From Fulvivirga ulvae (GTDB lineage Bacteria > Bacteroidota > Bacteroidia > Cytophagales > Cyclobacteriaceae), in NCBI RefSeq assembly GCF_021389975.1, contig NZ_CP089981.1:5667501-5731500 (forward strand): DNA of 64,000 nt, in the 5' to 3' direction. Positions 9,618-17,881 of this stretch are shown here, piece by piece. Each line of letters starts with the position of its first letter. Positions within the stretch are counted from its first letter, which is position 1. A program made the translations under genes and the position numbers. The notes beneath the pieces are model-generated. The model saw nothing but the letters and a program-made list of their open reading frames with translations. It was not told the DNA's origin and ran no database searches.

Positions 9618-10445
9618 ATGGCACATAAAAAAATTCTGGTCCCGATGGATTTTTCGAGATGTTCGAAAAATGCCTTGAAATATGCAATACACATTGGCAA
9701 AAGAATGCCGGCTGACTTACTGCTTATGCATGCTTTTAGTGTACCTGTTACGCATGGAGAAATGGGTGCAATTTCAATTGTTAATACGCTTGTAAGCGGT
9801 ATAGAAGAAGATATACAGGAAGACTTTTCTAAATTGGTACATGACGTACCCGAATTATCAGAGGTTAAATACGAAACAGTGATCAAACACGGATCAGTGG
9901 TCGATGCATTCATTGCGGAGTCACGGCGATTTCATCCAGACATGGTGGTAATGGGTACTAAGGGAGCGCACGGCATAGATGAGATCATACTCGGCACCAA
10001 TGCCTTTGCCGTCACAAAAAACAGTGCAGTGCCTGTACTGATCATCCCTGAAAATGCAGGATACCGGCCTCTTAAAAAAATAGCACTGGCAAGTGATTAT
10101 AAAGATGTGCATGTTGGTCTTATTGACCCCCTGCTTTTACTCAACGATGTTTTTGGATCCGAAATACATATTGTTCACATCAGTAAACAAAAAGCGCTTA
10201 GCATTGAAGAAGCTGAAGAAGCTAAAAAATTGCAACGCTACTTTAAGGACGTACCACATCACTATCATCTGCTACAAGCTGATGACATAGAGGAAGGGTT
10301 GAATAGCTACTGTCAGGACCATAAAATCGACCTGCTTACCCTGATACCGCGAAAGCACCAGTTATTTGAGATACTCATGAAAGGCCGGCAAAGTAAAAAA
10401 ATAATTTTCCATACAGGGATACCTGTGCTAACACTCCCCACATAA
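9618..10445 (+). CDS. Universal stress protein, two UspA domains
   Basis: Cytoplasmic 275-residue protein with tandem Usp domains, about 1-145 and 150-275. The first starts KKILVPMDFSRCSKNALKYA and ends with the ATP-binding motif G-x2-G-x9-G-T (GTKGAHGIDEIILGT), which marks a nucleotide-binding Usp. The second lacks a clear copy (LIPRKHQLFEILMKGRQSKK), so only the first is predicted to bind ATP. Such tandem proteins are common in Bacteroidota and respond to redox or growth arrest, though nothing here shows the signal. Confidence 0.9.
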   Translation: MAHKKILVPMDFSRCSKNALKYAIHIGKRMPADLLLMHAFSVPVTHGEMGAISIVNTLVSGIEEDIQEDFSKLVHDVPELSEVKYETVIKHGSVVDAFIAESRRFHPDMVVMGTKGAHGIDEIILGTNAFAVTKNSAVPVLIIPENAGYRPLKKIALASDYKDVHVGLIDPLLLLNDVFGSEIHIVHISKQKALSIEEAEEAKKLQRYFKDVPHHYHLLQADDIEEGLNSYCQDHKIDLLTLIPRKHQLFEILMKGRQSKKIIFHTGIPVLTLPT

Positions 10446-10491
10446 ACGACTGATTATTTGATACATACGTAATTATTTAAGTAACAAATTT

Positions 10492-10525
10492 GTTGATAGC
10501 TTTTAAATTAAAAGGGTTAACTTTG
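10492..10525 (+). promoter_or_regulatory. Candidate Bacteroidota sigma-ABfr promoter for the histidine kinase
   Basis: A perfect -7 element TAACTTTG (TAnnTTTG consensus) lies at 10518-10525, with GTTG at 10492-10495 as a -33 element after a 22-bp spacer. It would start transcription near 10532, about 75 nt before the kinase ATG at 10607. Spacing is at the long end of the usual range. Confidence 0.45.
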
Positions 10526-10606
10526 AAGGTTTCTGCCTGGCCCAAGTTGAATTTCACTTATAGAGCAGTTCCGCTGCCTTGAGTGCTTTCTAAATATATT
10601 ACGTAA

Positions 10607-12853
10607 ATGAGTGTTATTCACCTCCGAATCATTAATTGTATTGTATTTATTTTTGGAAGTTTTACCCTCTTCGGGCAGACTTCTCAAACGGATAGCCTTA
10701 GTGCCAGGCTTGCTGTCGTAAAAGAGGACACCTCCATCGTGAGGCTTTATATTGAGCTGGCAAAAAGCTGGAAAAGGGTTAACACAGACTCTTCCCTGCA
10801 CTACGCAAACCTGGCCATTGACCTGGCTAAAACCATTGAGTTTACTACAGGAGAAGCCATGGGTCTTGATGTCCGGGGCCGGGTTTTTATTGCTGAAAGG
10901 GAATTTGAAAAAGCAGTAGAAAACTTTGAATCAGGTCTTCAATTGCTGGAAAAGCAAGGCAGGCACAACGAATCCGCTGTCGGCTATCTTTACAATGGCC
11001 TGGCATTTGCCCACCACCTGCAGGGGAAAGTAGAGTTATCCGCAACCTATATGGTAAAGGCTGTCAAATTATTTGATGCACTTCATGATAGCACAGGAGT
11101 AATGAAGAATGCGATGAATGCCGGGGTGGCATACGTAGATATGGGAAGTTTCATAAAAGGACTCGAATTGTATCAATTGGCCCTTTCTTATGCCGAAAAA
11201 AAGGGGCATCAACACTACGTGGGTTTAATTAACAATAATATTGGTGTGATCTACCGAAAGCAAAAACAGTATGATCTGGCTCTCATCTACTTCAATAAAT
11301 CTTTCGAAATTGTATCCGAGCTGGGTGACAAATCCGGTATGGCCAATGCTCTAAATAACCTGGGGCTGGTCTATGAAAACAGCGGTGAATATGAAAAAGC
11401 CCTCGAGTATTACCATAAAACCATGGAGCTGGATAAAGAGACTGGTAATGAATATGGAATCGCATTGACTTTCAATAATATAGGTCAGATACTGAGAGAG
11501 CAGAAGCGTTATGATAAAGCCATTGAGGCTTACGAAAACTCCTTCACTATCATGGAAGGGCTCAATAACAAATGGGGGCAAAGCAAGGCCCTGAATGGCC
11601 TTGGTAAAGTTTACCTGGAGCAAAAGGCCTACTTAAAGGCCTACCGCCCGTTAAACGAAGGTTATGAACTTGCCAAAGAAATCGGAAATACGGAACTACT
11701 CAATCAGGCCAGTTCGAATTTGCACGAGTATTATGAGGCGGTTGGTGACCCTAAAAATGCGCTTAAGTTTTACAGGATTTTCTATACTACACAGGACTCC
11801 CTGTACAATGAAGAAACCACCAAAAAGCTGGCACGTATGGAAGCTGAATACGAGTTCCAGAAAGAGCGTGACAGTCTTAATTTTGTGCAGCAAAGAATGG
11901 CCTTGGAAGCTGATCAGAAAATATCCAGGCAGGCCCTCATCCAGAGGGTAACCGTAGCAGGTTTGGTAATAGTATTAATGCTTGCTGTCATCATATGGCG
12001 ATACTCCAGACTGAAGAGGAGGGCTAATTTTGAACTGGCCGAAAGGAATATACAAATAGAGGCCCAAAATGAGGAGATTATTGCGCAAAGAGATCAACTG
12101 GAGGAAAGAAACAGAATAGTTGAGCAACAAAAGTTTCAGTTGGAAGAGGTCAATGAAGAGCTTAGAGCGCTTAATGAAGAAAAGAGTATGCTCATGGGGG
12201 TTGTGGCTCACGATCTCAAAAGTCCTCTGAACCAGATCTTAGGCCTGATCGACATCGCTAAAAAATCAGTAGATAATATACCTCCCGAGCTAAACATATA
12301 TCTCGAAAAGATCCATTCCAGTGCCAACAGTTCCACACAAATGATCAACCGGATACTGGATGTGGGGGCCATTGAAAATAAGGATGAGGTAACCCTTCAT
12401 GAAGTCAAGGTCTACCCTATTCTGAAAAAAACCGTAGAAGATTTTCAGGTATTGGCACGAAAAAAAGATATCTCACTAAAATTCCAGGAAACCCATACGG
12501 AACTGCAGGCATTGATCGACGAAAATTACTATGAACAGGTTATTCAAAACCTGATATCAAACGCTATCAAATTTTCACCCAAAGGAGAAAACGTCTTTAT
12601 AAGTCTTCTGGAAGAAGGCAATAAAATCATTACCAAGGTAGCAGATGAAGGTCCCGGAATAAGTAAAGAAGATCAACCGAAACTATTCAACAAATATGAG
12701 ACCCTCACGGCCCGGCCTACTGATGGAGAAAGCTCTACAGGTTTAGGTCTTGCCATTGTTAAAAAATATGTTGACGCCATGCGTGGTACTGTAACCTGTG
12801 AAAATGGACCAGGGAAAGGAAGTACTTTTATTGTGTCATTTCCAAAGGCGTAA
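10607..12853 (+). CDS. TPR-domain sensor histidine kinase
   Basis: A 748-residue sensor kinase. Residues 1-23 are a signal peptide (FGQ cleavage site), 40-400 hold about eight tetratricopeptide repeats (e.g. NNIGVIYRKQKQYDLALIYF) predicted to be periplasmic, 447-465 form the one internal membrane span and 470-530 a coiled coil. The HisKA box VVAHDLKSPLNQ places the phospho-acceptor at His535; the ATPase domain has the N box NLISNAIKF (648-656), G1 DEGPG (680-684) and G2 GLGLAI (712-717). No receiver domain is fused and no response regulator is adjacent, so the partner is elsewhere. Ligand unknown. Monocistronic; followed by about 300 bp of AT-rich sequence (12854-13148) in which I see no structure. 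Confidence 0.92.
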   Translation: MSVIHLRIINCIVFIFGSFTLFGQTSQTDSLSARLAVVKEDTSIVRLYIELAKSWKRVNTDSSLHYANLAIDLAKTIEFTTGEAMGLDVRGRVFIAEREFEKAVENFESGLQLLEKQGRHNESAVGYLYNGLAFAHHLQGKVELSATYMVKAVKLFDALHDSTGVMKNAMNAGVAYVDMGSFIKGLELYQLALSYAEKKGHQHYVGLINNNIGVIYRKQKQYDLALIYFNKSFEIVSELGDKSGMANALNNLGLVYENSGEYEKALEYYHKTMELDKETGNEYGIALTFNNIGQILREQKRYDKAIEAYENSFTIMEGLNNKWGQSKALNGLGKVYLEQKAYLKAYRPLNEGYELAKEIGNTELLNQASSNLHEYYEAVGDPKNALKFYRIFYTTQDSLYNEETTKKLARMEAEYEFQKERDSLNFVQQRMALEADQKISRQALIQRVTVAGLVIVLMLAVIIWRYSRLKRRANFELAERNIQIEAQNEEIIAQRDQLEERNRIVEQQKFQLEEVNEELRALNEEKSMLMGVVAHDLKSPLNQILGLIDIAKKSVDNIPPELNIYLEKIHSSANSSTQMINRILDVGAIENKDEVTLHEVKVYPILKKTVEDFQVLARKKDISLKFQETHTELQALIDENYYEQVIQNLISNAIKFSPKGENVFISLLEEGNKIITKVADEGPGISKEDQPKLFNKYETLTARPTDGESSTGLGLAIVKKYVDAMRGTVTCENGPGKGSTFIVSFPKA

Positions 12854-13169
12854 CGGATAAGTCATGGCCAGCCGCTCAGGCATGGTATCGATTATTATGA
12901 GGTGAACAAGTTAGTTAAAAGACACATTATCATATTTCATTGCATGCATGCCAAATAGCGATTATTTTATGGCAGGGCTTTCATGTGGCGCGTATTTATT
13001 TTCGATTTCCAACAAATACAGTATTCTTAAAGATCATTATGCTGCCTGGTCGTTATAATCATTTAAATCAGATTGTCCTGTAGTGGCAAAACAGGAACCT
13101 GCACATTTGAAATTTTAGCAATAATTATCAAATAATGCCGGGCAAACCTTGTTAATATTGCCTTTAGCC

Positions 13170-14054
13170 ATGAAACACTACTACTATCAAAGGGTGAAGC
13201 AAGCCGTAAGGTTTATAGAAGAAAATTTAACACATGAGCTGTCGGTTGATCGTATTGCAGAGCAGGCATGTTTTTCCAAGTACTATTTTATTCGGGTGTT
13301 TATGGCTATAACGGGAGATACGGTGGGTGAATATGTAAGAAAAAGAAGAATAACCCGGTCGGCCGAAGACCTGATTTCTACCGACAGGTCCATCCTGTCT
13401 ATTGCTATGGATTACCAGTTTGAGTCTCAGGAGGCATTTACCCGATCATTTAAAAGTGTTTACCGGATTACACCTGCCAAATACCGTAAACGTGGCTTTC
13501 ACCAACTGGCTTATAGAAAAAATGAGCTGTCGGACAGCAAAATTGAGCATTTAAAAAAAAATATAACCCGCGAGCCGCAAATTGTAGAAACCATAGCTAA
13601 AAAGCTGGTAGGTGCATTTATATCAACTTCATCTTCCCGGGCTCACCACAATATCCGTGAGCTTTGGATGAGCTTTATACCCAGGATCAAAGAAATCAGG
13701 CATGTAACGGATACCGGTATGTATGGAGTCCACCCATATGACAGCGAATCAAAAGTGGAAGATTTCTCCGAACAATTTACCTTTCGAAAATGGGCGGCCG
13801 TAGAGGTTAGCCATTATGAAGATATCCCGGCAGGGCTGGCTTGCTATGATTTACCTGCAGGCAAGTACGCTCGCTTTACCCACAAAGGAGGCATCAGGGA
13901 TTTCCACATATCTATGGATTATGTTTACGGTACCTGGTTGGCCGCATCGGATTTTGAACTGGACTTGCGAGACGATTTTGAGCATTATGGAGAGAGGTTT
14001 TATGGCCCTGAGAACCCTGCTTCTGAAATAGATATATTTATACCTGTTAAATAA
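13170..14054 (+). CDS. AraC-family regulator with C-terminal GyrI-like ligand-binding domain
   Basis: N-terminal residues about 5-105 carry two helix-turn-helix motifs of the AraC type (VDRIAEQACFSKYYFIRVF and ILSIAMDYQFESQEAFTRSF); about 135-290 is a GyrI/SOUL-like small-molecule-binding domain (VETIAKKLVGAFIST ... YDLPAGKYARFTHKG). Start set at ATG 13170 rather than 13149, since MKHYYYQRVKQAVRFIE opens the usual first helix. This is the Rob/TetD-type layout used for sensing hydrophobic compounds. It heads a co-directional set: a pentapeptide protein 7 bp on and a stand-alone GyrI protein after that, so it likely controls them. Confidence 0.9.
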   Translation: MKHYYYQRVKQAVRFIEENLTHELSVDRIAEQACFSKYYFIRVFMAITGDTVGEYVRKRRITRSAEDLISTDRSILSIAMDYQFESQEAFTRSFKSVYRITPAKYRKRGFHQLAYRKNELSDSKIEHLKKNITREPQIVETIAKKLVGAFISTSSSRAHHNIRELWMSFIPRIKEIRHVTDTGMYGVHPYDSESKVEDFSEQFTFRKWAAVEVSHYEDIPAGLACYDLPAGKYARFTHKGGIRDFHISMDYVYGTWLAASDFELDLRDDFEHYGERFYGPENPASEIDIFIPVK

Positions 14055-14061
14055 TGATGAT

Positions 14062-14631
14062 ATGACAGACGTAATTTACGACAAGACCTTTGAAATATCA
14101 GACTTTGCCGAAGGTGATTTGAAAAAAGCTGATTATGAAGGTTGCACATTTGTTAACTGCACCCTGAGTAACGCAAACCTCACGGGCATCAACTTCATAG
14201 ACTGCTCCTTCTCCAACTGTGACCTGAGTATGGCCACTTTGAATGATACTGCATTCAGGGATGTCTGGTTCACAGATTGTAAGCTACTCGGCCTGCGTTT
14301 CGACCTTTGCAAGGAGTTTCTGTTTGAAGTGAATTTTGAAGGATGCCAGCTCAACCTCTCCTCTTTTTTTCAACGCTCACTCAAAAAAACACGGTTCAAA
14401 AACTGTGAACTTAAAGAAGCAGACTTTGCAGAGGCCAACCTTACTGAATCAGTTTTTGACAACTGCGATCTTTCAGGTGCCATTTTTGACAATACCATCC
14501 TGGACAAGGTAAACCTGGTTACGGCTTATGGCTATACTATAGACCCTGATAAAAACAGCATAAAAAAGGCCAAGTTCTCCGCTTCGGGAGTGGTCGGACT
14601 GCTCAGCAAATATGATATTGTAATAGAATAG
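14062..14631 (+). CDS. Pentapeptide-repeat protein
   Basis: 189 residues built of A(D/N)LxX pentapeptides with Phe or Leu at the centre position (CTFVN, CTLSN ANLTG INFID CSFSN CDLSM; later ADFAE ANLTE SVFDN CDLSG AIFDN), predicted to form a right-handed four-sided beta helix. Length and the break near residues 90-100 are like the Qnr/MfpA group, which mimic DNA and protect DNA gyrase. It begins 7 bp after the AraC-GyrI regulator and ends 20 bp before another GyrI-like gene, so co-expression is likely. Gyrase protection is inference; many pentapeptide proteins have other roles. Confidence 0.88.
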   Translation: MTDVIYDKTFEISDFAEGDLKKADYEGCTFVNCTLSNANLTGINFIDCSFSNCDLSMATLNDTAFRDVWFTDCKLLGLRFDLCKEFLFEVNFEGCQLNLSSFFQRSLKKTRFKNCELKEADFAEANLTESVFDNCDLSGAIFDNTILDKVNLVTAYGYTIDPDKNSIKKAKFSASGVVGLLSKYDIVIE

Positions 14632-14651
14632 AACCATAAAAAATCAGCCTT

Positions 14652-15137
14652 ATGCAACCACCCAGAATAGAAACCATACCTGAAAAGAAACTTGTAGGGA
14701 AGCACCTTGAAATGACGCTGGCAGACAACAAAACGCGTGAACTATGGCAAAGCTTTATGCCTTACCGCAGTACCATCAAGCACCGTACTTCTGCTGATCT
14801 GATCAGTATGCAGGTTTATGATCAGCAGGCTGGTTTCACAGGTTTTGACCCACATGCTAAATTCACCAAATGGGCAGTAGCAGAAGTCTCTAGCTTTGAC
14901 CACATGCCGGAAGGTATGGAACAATACATCCTCAGAGGAGGCATGTATGCTGTATTTATTCACAAAGGCACACCTGCTGATTTCCCCAAAACCTTTCAGT
15001 TTATCTTTGGTACCTGGCTACCACAATCTCCTTATGAACTAGACAACAGAGAGCATTTTGAGATACTGGGTGATAAATACAAAAACAACGATCCCGGCTC
15101 TGAGGAAGAGGTTTGGGTACCAGTAAAGAGCAAGTAG
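14652..15137 (+). CDS. GyrI-like small-molecule binding domain protein
   Basis: 161 residues matching the C-terminal half of the AraC regulator two genes upstream: IETIPEKKLVGKHLEMTLA, RELWQSFMP, LRGGMYAVFIHKG and FGTWLPQSPYELDNREHFE all have counterparts there. It is therefore a stand-alone GyrI/SHS2-type domain. Members bind hydrophobic or cyclic ligands, and SbmC/GyrI itself shields gyrase from toxins. Third gene of the operon, 20 bp after the pentapeptide gene. Paralogy with its regulator suggests both bind the same ligand. Confidence 0.85.
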   Translation: MQPPRIETIPEKKLVGKHLEMTLADNKTRELWQSFMPYRSTIKHRTSADLISMQVYDQQAGFTGFDPHAKFTKWAVAEVSSFDHMPEGMEQYILRGGMYAVFIHKGTPADFPKTFQFIFGTWLPQSPYELDNREHFEILGDKYKNNDPGSEEEVWVPVKSK

Positions 15138-15175
15138 TCCCTGTACGGTTTCCGGGTTTTCATTATCTTTAAAAA

Positions 15176-15415
15176 ATGAATGCAACCGACTGGCTGCGCT
15201 CAATCGGGCTTTTCCCGATACTCCTCGCCTACTTTCTTAATGTAACAGAAAAAATATCAAACAAGGATCTGTCATTCATCCTCCTGAACCTGATCGGCGC
15301 CTCTATGACCTGCCTGGCCTCTGTTTTATTGAAGCATGTACCCTTTATAATCCTTGAAGTGGCATGTGTGATCGTATCCTTAGCTTCGCTGATCAATTAT
15401 GGAAAAGGTGGCTGA
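15176..15415 (+). CDS. Small membrane protein, CBU_0592-like
   Basis: A 79-residue protein with three hydrophobic segments (LFPILLAYFLNV, LSFILLNLIGASMTCLASVLL, FIILEVACVIVSLASLI). The pattern of GLFPILLAYFL, a polar NLIGA helix and a C-terminal helix resembles the small CBU_0592 family of unknown function. It is 38 bp after the GyrI-like gene and may be the last cistron of that operon. Confidence 0.65.
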   Translation: MNATDWLRSIGLFPILLAYFLNVTEKISNKDLSFILLNLIGASMTCLASVLLKHVPFIILEVACVIVSLASLINYGKGG

Positions 15416-15496
15416 TATGTCAAAGGCAATTGTTCTTTAAATAACATGCAGTTTATCCTTTTTTTGACTTTAACTATATAAGCCTGAAGAATTGAT

Positions 15497-15514
15497 ACAT
15501 GGATAAGTCCATGT
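15497..15514. terminator. Hairpin between convergent genes
   Basis: Perfect 7-bp arms ACATGGA (15497-15503) and TCCATGT (15508-15514) around a 4-nt loop lie between the convergent genes ending at 15415 and 15555. No T-run follows on either strand, so terminator function is only suggested by position. Confidence 0.35.
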
Positions 15515-15554
15515 CATCACATCACTGGAACCTGAACACTATAGTAATGCCTGA

Positions 15555-17036
15555 TCAGTGAGCTTCACTTAATTCAAATCTCCCGGAACTTTGGGAGTAT
15601 TCCAGTTTATGTATATCCCATTTGCCATACGATGCTTGCTTCTCCAGCTTTTGGGCAATGATCATTTTTGACCCGTCCGTACGTAAATTAATCATGCCAT
15701 ACTTCGTAAGGTAGCTATTGAGGTTTTTGTTGGTCTTTAAAAGTTGAGTTTTTAAATTCCTGGTGAGGGCATCATTATCTATCTTCTTAATCTCAGTAGC
15801 CAGGGATTCTGCTTTTGCTACCAGCATATTCAGTTTTTTGAGTTTAGCCATTGTCAACTCCACATTTGATCTTGCAAGTTCGGTGGAAAATATTAGCGGT
15901 TTTTTACCATAACCACATTTCCCAAATGCCCCTATAGCATCGGGTCTGGGGTGGGCATAGCTCTCATCATCTCCGGACGAAATAATTGTAGCAGCACTGT
16001 TTACAGCCTCGAGAAAATCATAATTGAAGTGGTTGCTACCATGATGGCAGGCCTTAGCAGCATCAACCTCCAGTTCATCAGGTCTATTTATACTTTTATA
16101 ATAATTACAAATGATCTCACCGAATTCAGAATTTACATCACCCCCAAGAAGCATTCTTGCCTTATCATACTGTAGTTTGATAATCAGTGAGTGTCCATTT
16201 TTATCTTTTCCCGTATTATTAATCGTTCTAAGCGCGTGTCTGCCATTGGATCCTTCGTGTATCGGCCCCAGTACTTTCAGACTAAATGGAAGGCCCTTAA
16301 TTGTATTGCTACCATCAAAATCCTGAACAAACCTGTTTTCTTCCAGTAATCCGATAAATTCCACATCCGGGCTATATTTTAAACATTCATAAAGCGTTTT
16401 GCAGTAAGTTGACCTCGTTCCCTTACGATTATTCTGATCACCGATTAACGCACGCATTTCATCATTTGTCCGCACTAAACCAAGTATATGGTTGTTCTTA
16501 ACTTCACCAAAAGGTAAGTCACCGGGCCGCTCCACCAGGCAGTTATGATATATCTTATCGAAATTGATTTTATCGTTTTTAAAGATATTTTTAAAACCGC
16601 CGTAATGATCAAGATCAGAATGACTTATTATACCTTTGAAAAGAAACGGTAATGGAGTTTTTCGATCATACAAATTAAACCGCCAGGACAAGTAGCGCTC
16701 CATATTATCGCCTTTACCAGCATCCACTATAAAGTGCTGATCGTCAGGTGTAACTACATGACAACCATCTCCTTGTCCAATATCAACGAAGTTTATTTCC
16801 AATAATCGATCCTTTCTGATTTCATCAACTTTGACCCAACCTGTATTTCCTCTACACCTTACTCTTATTCTATTATTGACAACTTCGGTATCAAGAATTT
16901 TGATATAATCACCAAAAAGCAAATGATTATTCCAATCCTTGTCTGTCTGGTTTTTATAAATTTTAATGGAAGGGAACTCAGCAAAGCAATATTTGGTAGC
17001 AGTTCCATTGTACCGATCTGTTGAGAGGTGTGACAT
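15555..17036 (-). CDS. SH3-like plus metallo-beta-lactamase-fold protein (ComEC-type catalytic domain)
   Basis: From the ATG at 17060 the protein would be 501 aa; I prefer the ATG at 17036 (MSHLSTDRYNGT), though there is little to separate them. Residues about 30-85 look like an SH3-like domain (GDYIKILDTEV ... GNTGWVKVDEI); the rest is a metallo-beta-lactamase fold with FVDIGQGDGCHV (91-102), the metal motif HSDLDH (147-152), LLGGDVN (304-310), HHGS (339-342) and a late His at 370. The VDIGQGDG plus HHGSNH set is that of the soluble ComEC-like branch, which acts on nucleic acids or nucleotides. There is no membrane segment in this frame. A 10-bp palindrome of a dispersed family lies 40 bp upstream. 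Role unknown; no partner gene adjacent. Confidence 0.8.
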   Translation of the reverse strand: MSHLSTDRYNGTATKYCFAEFPSIKIYKNQTDKDWNNHLLFGDYIKILDTEVVNNRIRVRCRGNTGWVKVDEIRKDRLLEINFVDIGQGDGCHVVTPDDQHFIVDAGKGDNMERYLSWRFNLYDRKTPLPFLFKGIISHSDLDHYGGFKNIFKNDKINFDKIYHNCLVERPGDLPFGEVKNNHILGLVRTNDEMRALIGDQNNRKGTRSTYCKTLYECLKYSPDVEFIGLLEENRFVQDFDGSNTIKGLPFSLKVLGPIHEGSNGRHALRTINNTGKDKNGHSLIIKLQYDKARMLLGGDVNSEFGEIICNYYKSINRPDELEVDAAKACHHGSNHFNYDFLEAVNSAATIISSGDDESYAHPRPDAIGAFGKCGYGKKPLIFSTELARSNVELTMAKLKKLNMLVAKAESLATEIKKIDNDALTRNLKTQLLKTNKNLNSYLTKYGMINLRTDGSKMIIAQKLEKQASYGKWDIHKLEYSQSSGRFELSEAH

Positions 17037-17075
17037 GTTTTTTAAGTTCAATTTCAGCAATTAATAATTGCCCGT

Positions 17076-17097
17076 AAATACCCAACCTTGGGTATTT
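17076..17097. repeat. Dispersed palindrome, copy 1
   Basis: AAATACCCAA (17076-17085) and TTGGGTATTT (17088-17097) form perfect 10-bp arms with a 2-bp centre. The same core, AATACCCAA/TTGGGTATT, recurs at 33857-33876 and 34608-34627. This copy lies just upstream of the metallo-beta-lactamase gene. A T-run follows on the plus strand in all three. Confidence 0.85.
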
Positions 17098-17290
17098 TTG
17101 GGAAAAGGAAGAGGCAACAAGAATAAATAAAAATGCAAATAACTTTACTGAGTCTGACGGCATTGATGAGAATTAATGCGCCTTCGGCTTCGATTCCGAA
17201 AAGAAAAATACCAATCCGTTTTTCCAACAGATTGGTATCTCCAAGTTTATTTTAGCTGTAGAATAGTCTGCCTTCTAAAATATGCAGCCT

Positions 17291-17704
17291 TCAACCCCTC
17301 CAAAGACCGTCCTCCTGCTGATTCTCCGAAAAAAGCCATACATAGGCAATTTCTCCATTCTTCACTTCAAACAAACCTCCCATATCCAGGCTTTGATTGC
17401 GTTTAACAAAGGTAAAGCGGATGGGTGCAGCTACTAAGTCTCCGCTCTCTGTTAAAAGTCCGTTAGGCCTGATAATCAAACTTCCTCCTGCATCTTCTAT
17501 CATCCCAAAAATCATCTGACCAATTTCATCAGGACTACTTTTTAGGCCGGAAAATTTATTCATTCCCGGCTGGTGCCATTTTACATTGGCCGCAAAACAT
17601 GTAAGTGCTTTTGCTATGTCTCCTTTTGCCATGGCATTAAAATATGTCTCCACTATGGTTTTAGCACTTACCTTATTTGCCTTTTGAATCATCAACTTAT
17701 ACAT
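17291..17704 (-). CDS. NTF2-like / SnoaL-like protein
   Basis: 137 residues with the cone-shaped NTF2 pattern: an initial helix TIVETYFNAMAKGDIAKALTCFAANVKWHQPG, then curved-sheet strands ending FEVKNGEIAYVWLFSENQ. The family includes ketosteroid isomerase-like enzymes, polyketide cyclases and ligand-binding proteins; no active-site set is clear enough to pick one. A second Met at residue 5 could be the start. Monocistronic on the minus strand between the metallo-beta-lactamase gene and the xylose locus. Confidence 0.75.
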   Translation of the reverse strand: MYKLMIQKANKVSAKTIVETYFNAMAKGDIAKALTCFAANVKWHQPGMNKFSGLKSSPDEIGQMIFGMIEDAGGSLIIRPNGLLTESGDLVAAPIRFTFVKRNQSLDMGGLFEVKNGEIAYVWLFSENQQEDGLWRG

Positions 17705-17881
17705 ACATTTACTACTTTAATAAAAAACTCGAGAAGCTGTTATGACTGATTCCCATCTCAAAACACAATAATTATTGTTACTTTATGCTTTCAACACTGC
17801 CACTGTCACTGCGTTCTGCCCTATTAACAAGTCTTTTTACATAGCACCTGCCTGTACAGAATGATCTTACCAGATAATCAA

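Noticed and set aside
16978..17163. Minus-strand frame starting MPSDSVKLFAFLFILVASS, which resembles a secretion signal upstream of the metallo-beta-lactamase gene
   Set aside because: It crosses the repeated palindrome, runs out of frame into the gene and ends after 61 codons with low-complexity sequence. A frameshift linking it to the enzyme cannot be excluded but has no positive support.
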